DNA from: Exiguobacterium sp. FSL W8-0210 | GTDB lineage: Bacteria; Bacillota; Bacilli; Exiguobacteriales; Exiguobacteriaceae | Length of the DNA: 64,000 nt | Direction: 5' to 3' | Assembly: GCF_038006045.1 (NCBI RefSeq) | Contig: NZ_JBBOUK010000001.1 | Span: 1,157,001 to 1,221,000, forward strand | In this document: piece by piece, positions 41,515-50,143 of the stretch | Layout: every line of letters begins with the position of its first letter | Numbering within the stretch: the first letter of the stretch is position 1 | The notes under the pieces: model-generated | Told to the model about the DNA's origin: nothing | What the model saw: only the letters and a program-made list of their open reading frames with translations | The model's database searches: none | Made by a program: the position numbers and the translations under genes

Positions 41515-43256
41515 ACATGATTCCCCCTTGCACGTTCCGTGCCGATGAATTGTTGCGTTACGAGCTTATTATACAATGGATTGTCGACGACAAGACGATC
41601 ATGTGTCCCGATGCCGGAAATCCGACCATCTTCAAGAACGATAATTTGATCGGCATGACGAACTGTCGCGAGACGATGAGCGATGACGAACGTCGTCCGT
41701 CCGACCATCAATCGCTCGAGTGCTTCCTGAACGACCCGCTCGGACTCGGAGTCGAGGCTTGACGTGGCTTCATCCAGCAATAGAATTTCCGGGTCTCGGA
41801 GGAGTGCACGTGCGATCGCAATCCGTTGGCGTTGACCACCAGACAACTTGACACCTCGTTCCCCGATTTCAGTTGCGTACCCCTCTGGAAAACGTTCAAT
41901 GAACGTATCGGCATTCGCCATCCGTGCAGCCTCACGAATTTTGTCTTCACTGACGTCTTCCGCAAGACCATAGACGAGATTGTCACGGATCGTTCCCGAT
42001 AAAACAGGGGAGTCTTGGGCGACATAACCGATCGCTTGGCGCCAAGACGATAGCGTTAAATTAGCGATGGATTGATCTCCGAGTCGAATCTGTCCGGATG
42101 TCGGTTGATAGAATCGCTCCAGTATCGCGAATAATGTCGTCTTCCCGGATCCACTCGGACCGACGATCGCTGTCGTCTTGCCGCGTGGTAACGTAAAGCT
42201 GACATCCTGTAGGATGGGCGTCTCATTGTATCCGAATGATAGGTGATCGACCGTGACGTCCGTAAACGGACGCGGCGCAACAAGCGTTCCAGGTGCTTCC
42301 GGTGTCTCATCGAGAAGCTCGATGATTCGCTCTGTCGCCCCGCGAGCCTTCTGTAACTTCGTGATGAATTCAGTCATCGTCACGAGTGGCGTCATGATTT
42401 GGAACAAATAGAGTGAGAAGGCGACGAGTTCACCTGCTGTGATCTGGTTCGTCGCGACGCGGTAGGCACCAAAGCCGATGATCAAGATCAACATCGTCGT
42501 CAAGGTGACGTTAAAGATTGGCAACAAAAGGGCTTGGATTCGTCCTTCCTTGACGCCATAGCCATAAAGATTCTCAATGCGAGTTTTCCCACGGTCGAGC
42601 TCATAGAATTCAGTCGCTTGCGATTTGACGAGTCGGACTTCACCGAGCATCTCGGCAAAAAAACCGGATAATCCCGCGAGTTCCTTCTGAGTCTCACGAG
42701 ATATCTTATGCAACTTCCGCACGAGCGGGATGATGATTAGTAGCGTCACGGGTACAGCGATGACCATGACGAGTGTCATCTGCCAGTCGAGGAAGAACAG
42801 AATCGTGATCGCTCCGATGATCGAAACGAGTGATGTCAGCAGGCGGACGAGTTGCTCCGACAGCAATTGCTGGAGTGTCGTAGCGTCACTGTTGAGTCGG
42901 GAGACAAGCTCACCAGATTTCGTCTCATCATAGAACGGAATCGATAAGGTCAACAGGTGTTTCCATAGGAGTGTCCGTAAATTAGCGACGATTCGTTGAC
43001 CGACGATCTGTAACCAATAGATCGATAAAGCATTCGCGACGACTTGGACGACAAAGACGATCACGAACAAACTGATCAGATGCGGAGTCAGTCGATCGAC
43101 TGTAAAACCGTCAATCAACGTCTTTAAGAACCAAGGAATGGCGAGGGCAGCCAGTGCTTGGATGACGGAGACGGAAACAGCGGCGGATAATAATCCGACC
43201 GGGGGTTTCGTTTTTTTCAATAACAGGTAAAAAGATTGGAACGTCGCAGCGTTCAT
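41511..43256 (-). CDS. bmrA: Homodimeric-type ABC multidrug exporter (BmrA-like)
   Basis: A 581-residue ABC half-transporter with a six-helix domain and full ATPase motifs: Walker A AIVGPSGSGKTT, signature LSGGQRQRIAIARALL, Walker B LLLDEATSSLDS with the catalytic Glu, and IAHRLATV. Compared with B. subtilis BmrA as remembered, it shares ISRETQ, the GRGK-like patch, IGYVAQDSPVLSGTIRDNL and SGGQRQRIAIARALLR..E. BmrA is a homodimeric multidrug exporter. The start at 43256 gives the usual length; the GAGAGG site is about ten bases upstream. An open frame of 24 more codons is unlikely to be coding. Confidence 0.88.
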   Translation of the reverse strand: MNAATFQSFYLLLKKTKPPVGLLSAAVSVSVIQALAALAIPWFLKTLIDGFTVDRLTPHLISLFVIVFVVQVVANALSIYWLQIVGQRIVANLRTLLWKHLLTLSIPFYDETKSGELVSRLNSDATTLQQLLSEQLVRLLTSLVSIIGAITILFFLDWQMTLVMVIAVPVTLLIIIPLVRKLHKISRETQKELAGLSGFFAEMLGEVRLVKSQATEFYELDRGKTRIENLYGYGVKEGRIQALLLPIFNVTLTTMLILIIGFGAYRVATNQITAGELVAFSLYLFQIMTPLVTMTEFITKLQKARGATERIIELLDETPEAPGTLVAPRPFTDVTVDHLSFGYNETPILQDVSFTLPRGKTTAIVGPSGSGKTTLFAILERFYQPTSGQIRLGDQSIANLTLSSWRQAIGYVAQDSPVLSGTIRDNLVYGLAEDVSEDKIREAARMANADTFIERFPEGYATEIGERGVKLSGGQRQRIAIARALLRDPEILLLDEATSSLDSESERVVQEALERLMVGRTTFVIAHRLATVRHADQIIVLEDGRISGIGTHDRLVVDNPLYNKLVTQQFIGTERARGNHV

Positions 43257-43380
43257 TTCAACACATCCTCTCTTTTCCATTGTCCGAAAGAACGAAGAAA
43301 CGGTCAAATGGGAAACGCGACTTGACAAGAAATCTTTTGGTTTGTGACACTGATAGTGGAACCAACAAGGGAGGATGCAG

Positions 43381-43812
43381 ATGTCTATTTTCGTAGATGC
43401 GGACGGATGTCCCGTTGTCGATCTCGTCGTTCGACACCGACAGGGACGTGACGTCTTTTTAGTTTGTGATACAGCACACCAGATGATGCGGGAGGGGGCG
43501 ACGACGATTACGGTCGGACAAGGTCCAGATGCTGTCGATTACGCAATCGTCAATCGGATGAAACGTGGCGATCTCGTCGTGACCCAAGACTACGGTTTAG
43601 CAGCACTCGTCTTAGCGCGAGGAGGACTCGCAATGGACCAAAACGGTCGTGAGTTCACGAACGATAATATTGATTTATTACTTCATACACGGCATGTCGG
43701 ACAACAAATCCGACGAGCCGGTGGACGGACGAAAGGACCGAAAAAACGGACACGTGATGCGGATCGGGCATTTGAAGAAGCATTTCGTGCATTAGTGCAC
43801 ACCATCATATAA
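43381..43812 (+). CDS. yqxD: YqxD/YaiI family protein (UPF0178, DUF188)
   Basis: A 143-residue protein of the YaiI/YqxD family: MSIFVDADGCPVVDLVVRHR at the start, the acidic core GPDAVDYAIVNRMKRGDLVVTQDYGLAALVL, and the tail RRAGGRTKGPKKRT. The fold is related to PIN nucleases, with conserved Asp residues (DADGC and TQDYGLA), so a metal-dependent nuclease role is possible though unproven. GGGAGG six bases before 43381 places the start; the ATG at 43375 abuts that site. A histidine kinase gene follows after 83 bases. Confidence 0.93.
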   Translation: MSIFVDADGCPVVDLVVRHRQGRDVFLVCDTAHQMMREGATTITVGQGPDAVDYAIVNRMKRGDLVVTQDYGLAALVLARGGLAMDQNGREFTNDNIDLLLHTRHVGQQIRRAGGRTKGPKKRTRDADRAFEEAFRALVHTII

Positions 43813-43895
43813 GTAAGAATGTACTTGAACTGTTGATACAGCAAGGACCATGCTATAATTTGAAACAGGAATGAATTCAGAAAGGAGGATGCACG

Positions 43896-45530
43896 TTGAA
43901 ACGAATTTTACGCGACCACTCGAAGGACCGTCCTTACCGATTGCGCCAAGGAACGGTTCCGGCATCAGCTGAGGCACGACTCACTTCACTCGATCAACGT
44001 GAAATCAATCGGTTACAACAGAATTTACGGGAAGTCGAACTGAAATTGAAGCAACGTAATGAAATCATGGAAGCGCTAGCGACACAAAATGTCGAAGCGG
44101 CCTGTGAGACCGTCCTGACGATTCTGTTGCAACTGCTCGATGTAAAAGAAGGTGCCATCCTCTTGTACCGTCGTGAACAATTGAATCATTTCGTCGCGCA
44201 AGGCATCGACGAGATGGAGCTGATCGAAAAAGATCTCGATCAATATTCGGTCTTACGTCGGGCGTTCGTCATGCGTAAATCGGTTCAGTTGCCAATCAGT
44301 GAGCAGTTCGAGTCGGCAATCCCGGTCCAGTCCCCAAGCAACGGACAAGTCGTCGGATTGCTTTATGTTCGTCATGCCTTCGCTCAGTTCAATCTAGAGC
44401 AAGTCGGGGACTTACTTGATCTATCACGAAAACTCGGGATGACGCTTGAGCGCCATCTGTTGTTCCATCAGATGGAGCATGAAAAAATCAAGACGTATCA
44501 GCTCCTCGACTCGATTCGGGAAGCTGTCCTATATATCGAGAGTAGCGGAGAACAGATTTATGCAAACCAAGCATTGTTGAACATGTTTCCCCCGAAGCTC
44601 GTCAATCAAGCGCAAGGATTCCGTCATGCGTATGAACGGGCGACGTCGCTGTTTGAGCATGTCGATCAGCCGGACGCACTTCATGACTATATCGGTCAAC
44701 TAATGAACGGGGATATTCCGGGAGAAACAATCGAACTCTCGGCGTTTCGTGGGAACTTATTACTCAGTGCCTACGCTGAACGGATTGCGATCGCGAACGT
44801 CGAATGGGGAATGATGCTCGTCTTACGCGACGTGACGAAAGACAAGGAACTCGATCTTAAACAGGCAGAGTTCGTCTCGATCGTATCGCACGAGTTGCGG
44901 ACACCGCTCTCTTCCATCATGGGCTTTACGGAGTTACTGATGAAACGAGAAGTCGATCCGAAGCGCCAAAAGCGGTATTTGCAGACGATTCATTCGGAAA
45001 CCGTTCGATTAGCGGAATTGATCAATGATATCCTGGAAATTCAGAAAGGGGAAGATTCGACGCAGGGCACGCAAAAAGAACCCCTTGATTTGAAACAGTT
45101 GACATTCGAGATGAAGCCGATGTTTGATCTTGCGAGTCAGGCACACCGAATCAGTGTTCAGTTCGAATCAGGAGACTATACGGTATCAGCCAGCAGTGAG
45201 AAGATGAAGCAACTGTTTACGAACCTAATCATGAATGCGATAAAATATTCGCCTGAGGGCGGCGCAATCCGGATCAAAGGGTCAAACCAATCGGATCAAT
45301 TACGGATTGAGATTTCGGACGAAGGGCTCGGTATACCAGAGAAAGCCCTACCTTACATTTTTGATAAGTTTTATAGAGCCGATAATTCGGATACACGTAA
45401 AATCGGTGGAACGGGCTTAGGGCTCGCGATTTGCCGAATGATCGTGCTCGATCATGGAGGAGCGATTTCCGTTCAATCGACGGAAGGAAAAGGTAGTACC
45501 TTCATCATTCAACTTCCAGTTGACGTATGA
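43896..45530 (+). CDS. Orphan cytoplasmic histidine kinase with GAF and PAS domains
   Basis: A 544-residue sensor kinase beginning at TTG, seven bases after a perfect AAAGGAGG. The order is a coiled coil (about 35-62), a GAF-like domain (about 65-185), a PAS-like domain (about 200-305), the HisKA helix with phospho-acceptor His in SHELRTPLSSIMG (about 328-342), and the ATPase with NLIMNAIKYSPEGG, DEGLGIPEKALPYIFDKFYR and GGTGLGLAICRMIV. No membrane segment is seen, so it is cytosolic. No response regulator gene adjoins; the next gene encodes a GAF-GGDEF-EAL protein 31 bases later and may be the partner. The signal is unknown. Confidence 0.92.
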   Translation: MKRILRDHSKDRPYRLRQGTVPASAEARLTSLDQREINRLQQNLREVELKLKQRNEIMEALATQNVEAACETVLTILLQLLDVKEGAILLYRREQLNHFVAQGIDEMELIEKDLDQYSVLRRAFVMRKSVQLPISEQFESAIPVQSPSNGQVVGLLYVRHAFAQFNLEQVGDLLDLSRKLGMTLERHLLFHQMEHEKIKTYQLLDSIREAVLYIESSGEQIYANQALLNMFPPKLVNQAQGFRHAYERATSLFEHVDQPDALHDYIGQLMNGDIPGETIELSAFRGNLLLSAYAERIAIANVEWGMMLVLRDVTKDKELDLKQAEFVSIVSHELRTPLSSIMGFTELLMKREVDPKRQKRYLQTIHSETVRLAELINDILEIQKGEDSTQGTQKEPLDLKQLTFEMKPMFDLASQAHRISVQFESGDYTVSASSEKMKQLFTNLIMNAIKYSPEGGAIRIKGSNQSDQLRIEISDEGLGIPEKALPYIFDKFYRADNSDTRKIGGTGLGLAICRMIVLDHGGAISVQSTEGKGSTFIIQLPVDV

Positions 45531-45561
45531 CCACGACAGAACCAGAAAGGAGGAAGACACG

Positions 45562-47319
45562 GTGAATAATAACTCACACATTCGTTATGAAGCTTTGCAT
45601 CCACTCGTCGAAGAAATTCTTGAAAAACTGAGTGAACGAATCGGCGTCAATACATTATTTTTTGCATTAAACGATTCTTACAGCAATTTTGTCGTTAAAG
45701 CAATCAACCAAGACCGTCAGTTGATCGAAGAAGGCTCGACCCATGTCTTCCAACATGTCCTCTGTAAGCTGGTCGTCGATGAGACGGATGGGAAGGTCTC
45801 GATCAATGAATTGCTCAATGATCCATTGACGGTTAATCATCCGGTCACGAAAGCACTTGGAAACGGTAGCTTTTTAGGGGTGGCGATCAAAAACGCGGAG
45901 AACGAGAAAATCGGAACGTTATGTGCCTTTGACGATCAGCCATTTGACTTCAAGGAGCAGGATGTTGCGCTCGTTGAACGATACGCGGATATTATCAGTA
46001 AATCAATCAACGTCGAAACCTATGTCATCAAAGATGCACTGACAGACGTCTACAACGAACGGTATATGAAGCGATTGATTTCGAGTATGACGATTCATCC
46101 CGCTTTCATGATGGTGTTGAACCTGGACCGCTTTCATGCAATCAATGCAGCGCACGGATACCGGGCAGGGAATGAAGTACTGCGTGAAATCGCGAGCCGG
46201 TTAAAGTATGTTCCTTTACCGAACCATGTCGTCGGGCGGATGGACGGGAATGAATTCGTTGTCCTAGCAGCACTCGAACAGGATCTGGAGTTCGAGCAAC
46301 ATGCAGAAGAATATGCCCGTATCGTCACGGAAGCGATTGAGCAACCGATCGTTGGTGTCGCAGATGAACCGATTCACGTGACGGCTTCGTCTGGCGTCAG
46401 TCTCCTGACCGGTGACATGGCAAGCCGTCAAACACAAATTTACGCAGCAGAAGCGCTGATGCAACAGGTCAAACACGATGGGAAACGACGGACCTCGTTC
46501 GTTAATCCGTACCGAAATGCGGAGCAACACCCGTTTGCATCGGTCCTTGAATCAGAGCTGTCGCATGCACTGAAACGAGGGCAGTTCGAGCTTTATTACC
46601 AATGGATCGTCGATGCGAAACAAGAACATTATGTCGCGGTAGAAGCACTTCTACGCTGGAATCATCCAGTGCTTGGGTTCGTCAGTCCGACGGATTTTAT
46701 TCCGATTGCCGAGAAGATGGAGATTTTCCCAGACATCGGTCGATTTACGATCCGTCAGGCAATCCTGGATCAACGGCGCTTGGAGGAGACATTTGGACGT
46801 AAGATTTCCGTCGCCGTCAATCTGTCGGCGAATCAGTTCGAGTCAGATCAACTATTTTCCGAGTTGCTCCGACTGACAGAGGAGTCATACTTCCCGAATG
46901 AACGACTCATTCTTGAAATTCGGGAAGAAGTACTGCAGACACGTCGCCGTTTTGCGATCAACCGGTTGGAACAATTGCGTCAAGCGGGCTATCGTTTGAC
47001 CGTCGATCATTTTGGAAGTCATTACGCATCACTCAATTCGTTATTGCGTTTACCTGTTCAAACGGTCAAGCTTGATCCAATCTTTACGCGTCGCCTCGTC
47101 CAAAATCAGTTGGAGCGCTCGATGATTCGGTCTGTTCATTCGTTGACGTCTGTGCTGAACATCGCGCTCGTGATTCAAGAGGTTGAGACCGCGTCTCAAC
47201 TCCAACAGATTCAACTGCTGGATGAGGACCTTTATGTGCAAGGCTATGAGGTACATCACCCTCAGCCAATTGACCAATTACTCATCGAGGACATTGTTCG
47301 CGGGCACGCCGAGGTTTAA
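45562..47319 (+). CDS. GAF-GGDEF-EAL protein with degenerate cyclase and phosphodiesterase motifs
   Basis: A 585-residue protein starting at GTG after AAAGGAGG. A GAF-like domain covers about 15-155. The GGDEF domain has DGNEF where the active GG(D/E)EF motif should be, so it cannot make c-di-GMP. The EAL domain (about 340-580) keeps VEALLRW, VNLSANQF and ILEI, and the QGY near its end. The DDFG metal motif reads DHFG and the AEGVE motif reads IQEVE, both changes at metal or catalytic sites. Neither activity is likely to remain; a c-di-GMP or other nucleotide receptor role is a reasonable inference. It follows the orphan kinase gene by 31 bases. Confidence 0.88.
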   Translation: MNNNSHIRYEALHPLVEEILEKLSERIGVNTLFFALNDSYSNFVVKAINQDRQLIEEGSTHVFQHVLCKLVVDETDGKVSINELLNDPLTVNHPVTKALGNGSFLGVAIKNAENEKIGTLCAFDDQPFDFKEQDVALVERYADIISKSINVETYVIKDALTDVYNERYMKRLISSMTIHPAFMMVLNLDRFHAINAAHGYRAGNEVLREIASRLKYVPLPNHVVGRMDGNEFVVLAALEQDLEFEQHAEEYARIVTEAIEQPIVGVADEPIHVTASSGVSLLTGDMASRQTQIYAAEALMQQVKHDGKRRTSFVNPYRNAEQHPFASVLESELSHALKRGQFELYYQWIVDAKQEHYVAVEALLRWNHPVLGFVSPTDFIPIAEKMEIFPDIGRFTIRQAILDQRRLEETFGRKISVAVNLSANQFESDQLFSELLRLTEESYFPNERLILEIREEVLQTRRRFAINRLEQLRQAGYRLTVDHFGSHYASLNSLLRLPVQTVKLDPIFTRRLVQNQLERSMIRSVHSLTSVLNIALVIQEVETASQLQQIQLLDEDLYVQGYEVHHPQPIDQLLIEDIVRGHAEV

Positions 47320-47338
47320 TCGTTCTTCAGTCGGGAAT
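47314..47338 (+). promoter_or_regulatory. SigB-type promoter of the acidic hydrophilic protein gene
   Basis: GTTTAA (47314-47319), 13 bases, GGGAAT (47333-47338). It begins in the last codons of the GGDEF-EAL gene. Confidence 0.6.
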
Positions 47339-47341
47339 ACT

Positions 47342-47368
47342 TTAAAATGTGGAACAAGTACATTTTAA
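47342..47368 (+). promoter_or_regulatory. Hairpin touching the ribosome site of the 47381 gene
   Basis: TTAAAATGT (47342-47350) and ACATTTTAA (47360-47368) form a perfect 9-bp, AT-rich stem with a 9-base loop. It overlaps the first bases of the AAGGGGG ribosome site. Confidence 0.55.
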
Positions 47369-47380
47369 GGGGGATGCCAA

Positions 47381-47659
47381 ATGGCGAATCAACACGATAA
47401 AGAGACGGATCCGATTACTTCAGGGAACCGTATGACGAAGGATGAGATTGCGGGGCGTGATCCGCAAGACCATACGAATGTACCGGAATCTTCAAAAGAG
47501 GAAAAAGAATCGAAGCACCAAGAGCAAGAACAAGATGCTGAGAAAACAGAACGACCAGATGACGATGCTTCGAGTGAAGAAGCACCCGATTTGTCCCATG
47601 CTTCAGATGAAGATGGCGATGTCCAGCCGTCTGATGAAGACCAGCAAGATAAAGAATAA
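47381..47659 (+). CDS. Small acidic, highly hydrophilic protein (stress type)
   Basis: A 92-residue protein with no hydrophobic core: mostly Asp, Glu, Gln, Ser, Lys and His, with repeats such as KEEKESKHQEQEQD and SDEDGDVQPSDEDQQD. It is likely disordered, like hydrophilins that protect against drying or salt. A SigB-type promoter (47314-47338) and a leader hairpin lie upstream. The N-terminal half carries TSGNRMTKDEIAGRDPQDHT, more ordered than the rest. No homologous family is recognised. AAGGGGG seven bases upstream fixes the start. Confidence 0.75.
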   Translation: MANQHDKETDPITSGNRMTKDEIAGRDPQDHTNVPESSKEEKESKHQEQEQDAEKTERPDDDASSEEAPDLSHASDEDGDVQPSDEDQQDKE

Positions 47660-47667
47660 CTATAAAT

Positions 47668-47716
47668 AAGGGCAATCGACGTTCGGCAGTAATGCCACGC
47701 GTCGATTGCCCTTTTT
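47668..47716. terminator. Bidirectional terminator
   Basis: AAGGGCAATCGACG pairs with CGTCGATTGCCCTT, followed by TTT on the plus side. It serves the converging 47381 and 47737 genes. Confidence 0.85.
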
Positions 47717-47736
47717 GCTGTATTGTTCTTGAATGA

Positions 47737-48696
47737 TTACTCGCCCCCGCCGTCACCACCACCATCAAATCCTCCGTCGATCCCGCCGTCCGTCGCATGG
47801 GACGTGTCGGTCAAATCAATAGGGAAGAGTAAGAACGGAATCGCGTCAGCGCCGTCCGGTGGGAGAATCGAAGATGGGAAGAGTTGTTGCAGGATCTTTT
47901 GTTGACTTAAATACAATCGGATTGCTGTCAGATAGACTAAGTCCTTCCGGTATTTAAAATGTAAATCGGAGCGTAACGCCTCTGCCATCCGTTCGAGTGA
48001 CGAAGCGTGAACGTTTGGATCACCGAGTAACGCAAGCATGCCGTGGAACGACAGCGGAACATGGTGTTTACGATGTATCTTACGGGATGCCTCCACTTGT
48101 GCGATATAGCGATCCCAATCGTCTTCAGGCAATAAAGCGAATATCAAGGCGACGACATACGTCTGTTGAGCGCGTCCGAACCGTCGTTTGAGTCGTTGAT
48201 AGACCGTTTCGATACGCGAGGCGAGTTCGTCTAACTCACCGCGTGTCGTAGCGTGAAAATAGACGAAAGAGATCAATAGCGGTGACACGATGAACCGATG
48301 TTGTTTTTTGAGGCGTGTGTATAATTGTACCGTTCGTTCAAGTACCGCGTCCTGTGGAGTAAGACGGCTGATGAAAAGGGCAGTAGAGTAGGCATTCAAG
48401 GGATGCGACAAGCGATGCGATTTAAAATAGCCATGAATCGACATCATCTCAGCAATCCGACTCGGTGTGTGGGCGTCAAAGGCATGAATCTTCGAAGCAA
48501 GCAATAATGCCTGGGTCGTTTGTGTACGCAACCGTATTTTTAAGTCATCTGCTGTCTCAAGCAACACACTTGCGGAAACCTGCTCCGTTCCGATCGTCCG
48601 GTCGAATGCCAGTTCGATGAGAATGCCATCCTGATAGGTTCTGAATTCTGGTCCGATGTGATCCAGCTGTCGCAAGAAAGTCGTCGCGATCTCCAT
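47737..48696 (-). CDS. DUF4003 family protein with Gly/Asp-rich tail
   Basis: A 319-residue helical protein resembling the DUF4003 family: an N-terminal helical region (LLASKIHAFD, MMSIHGYFKSHRLSHPLNAYSTALFISRL) and a central region RRFGRAQQTYVVALIFALLPE. The C-terminus is DGGIDGGFDGGGDGGGE, a Gly-rich acidic tail common to this family and possibly calcium-binding or flexible. The function is unknown. GAGGAGG seven bases before the ATG supports the start. It lies next to the DUF1836 gene on the same strand. Confidence 0.72.
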   Translation of the reverse strand: MEIATTFLRQLDHIGPEFRTYQDGILIELAFDRTIGTEQVSASVLLETADDLKIRLRTQTTQALLLASKIHAFDAHTPSRIAEMMSIHGYFKSHRLSHPLNAYSTALFISRLTPQDAVLERTVQLYTRLKKQHRFIVSPLLISFVYFHATTRGELDELASRIETVYQRLKRRFGRAQQTYVVALIFALLPEDDWDRYIAQVEASRKIHRKHHVPLSFHGMLALLGDPNVHASSLERMAEALRSDLHFKYRKDLVYLTAIRLYLSQQKILQQLFPSSILPPDGADAIPFLLFPIDLTDTSHATDGGIDGGFDGGGDGGGE

Positions 48697-48750
48697 GACT
48701 GTTCCTCCTCTGCCTTTTCGTATAGTGTATCACGCAGCGAAAGCGTTCTC

Positions 48751-49266
48751 TTATTTTTTCAGTTGGGTGTCTATCAAGTGTTCTGCTGCGCGCCGGTACA
48801 AGTTACTCATATGAGCCATCGCTAAGATCTGTTCCAGTGGGTCGGTCGTCGAGGCGGTCAAAGCTTCTTGTTCCGTTACGAAGCGAGCTGTATTTTGTTC
48901 TGCTAACATGAGATAGTCACGGTAAAATCCTTCAAGATCGAGTTGATCCTGTTCGATCCCTTCGTTCAAGGGCGCGAGAATCGTCTTGATATCATTGATC
49001 GAAAACGAACTTTTCAATTGATAGATCAAGCTGATCAGAATCAAGTGCTCCTTCGTGTACTTTTTATTCGTGACCGGAAAGAATAATTTCTTTTTGGCAT
49101 AATTGTTGATCATCGTCTTCGTCAAAATCGTCTCGTCTGCACTTCGCGTCGTTTCCTCGAATGTCCGCTCGAACAGTTGGATGACTTGATCCATATAGAG
49201 ATCGATATTCGGGATATCCTCGAGCCGTAATTGACGATCGTGTCTCGTGTCGTCAGAATGTGTCAT
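48751..49266 (-). CDS. DUF1836 family protein
   Basis: A 171-residue helical protein of the DUF1836 type: EDIPNIDLYMDQVIQLFE, LTKTMINNYAKKKLFFPV, and KKYTKEHLILISLIYQLKSSFSINDIKTILAPL. The family resembles winged-helix/MerR-like DNA-binding proteins: the NNYAKKKLFFP and YTKEHLILISLIYQLK segments are like the MerR recognition part. It may regulate the divergent haemolysin III gene, with which it shares a 111-base promoter region. GGAGG precedes the start. Confidence 0.82.
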   Translation of the reverse strand: MTHSDDTRHDRQLRLEDIPNIDLYMDQVIQLFERTFEETTRSADETILTKTMINNYAKKKLFFPVTNKKYTKEHLILISLIYQLKSSFSINDIKTILAPLNEGIEQDQLDLEGFYRDYLMLAEQNTARFVTEQEALTASTTDPLEQILAMAHMSNLYRRAAEHLIDTQLKK

Positions 49267-49377
49267 AAAAAACCTCCAAAATCGCTAAAATAGGACTTTC
49301 TACTTCTCCATCATATGATAGAATACGTATATAACGCCATGTAGTATTCGAAACTACATATCAGGGGAGGAACGAAA

Positions 49378-50025
49378 GTGAAAGCTTATATGAGAGAACC
49401 GATTAATGGATTAACGCATCTTGGAGGGGCTGTCTTTGCTTTTGTCGGGTTACTGGCACTTGTCATCAAGGCATCGTTAGAACGGGGGGCATCACTTGCG
49501 ATCGTTGCAGCGATTATTTTTGGTGTCAGTATGATGGCGCTTTATGCTGTTTCGGCAACGTATCATATGGTGCTTGCGAGCGACCGGGCGATCGCGATCT
49601 GGCGTCGGTTGGATCATTCAATGATTTATCTGTTGATTGCCGGGTCTTACGCACCTTTTTGTCTCGTCAGTTTGAACGGTCCGACTGGTTGGGTCTTGTT
49701 CAGCATCGTCATGTTGATTGCAGTCTCTGGAATCACCTTTAAATTGGTTTGGTTCAACAGTCCACGTTGGTTATCAACGACGCTCTACATCGGAATGGGC
49801 TGGATCATGGTATTTGCGATCACACCACTTGCGCAAGTCTTATCACCGCTCGGCATCGGATTGTTGTTCCTTGGTGGTATCTTCTATACGATCGGTGGCA
49901 TCATCTATGGGCTGAAGCCACGGATCTTATCGTTCAAACATCTTGGATTCCATGAAATTTTTCATATCTTCGTACTACTGGGTAGCTTAGCGCACTTCCT
50001 ATGTGTCTACTTCTTCGTCTTATGA
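49378..50025 (+). CDS. Haemolysin III family (PAQR) membrane protein
   Basis: A 215-residue protein with seven membrane helices. Family motifs are EPINGLTHLGGAVFAFVGL, SATYHM, RRLDHSMIYLLIAGSYAPFCL, and the C-terminal FHEIFHIFVLLGSLAHFL. Ser, Asp and His residues in the helices form a metal site related to that of PAQR hydrolases; ceramidase-like activity is known in eukaryotic members only. The name haemolysin is historical. It starts at GTG after GGGGAGG. The DUF1836 gene is divergent. Confidence 0.93.
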   Translation: MKAYMREPINGLTHLGGAVFAFVGLLALVIKASLERGASLAIVAAIIFGVSMMALYAVSATYHMVLASDRAIAIWRRLDHSMIYLLIAGSYAPFCLVSLNGPTGWVLFSIVMLIAVSGITFKLVWFNSPRWLSTTLYIGMGWIMVFAITPLAQVLSPLGIGLLFLGGIFYTIGGIIYGLKPRILSFKHLGFHEIFHIFVLLGSLAHFLCVYFFVL

Positions 50026-50032
50026 GGATGTC

Positions 50033-50064
50033 CTCCTTCAGTCAATGGCTGAAGGAGTTTTTTT
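50033..50064 (+). terminator. Intrinsic terminator of the haemolysin III gene
   Basis: CTCCTTCAG and CTGAAGGAG form a 9-bp stem with a 7-base loop, followed by TTTTTTT. Confidence 0.88.
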
Positions 50065-50143
50065 ATGTCTGATGGAAAATACAGGAGAAGTCGAGCATCC
50101 TCACGAATGAAAGAACGAATAGATCACGCATAGGGGGAAAAGC

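Noticed and set aside
43313-43380. SigA promoter with TTGACA before yqxD
   Set aside because: TTGACA is present, but the element at the proper spacing (TGACAC) is a poor -10 box, so no promoter is claimed.
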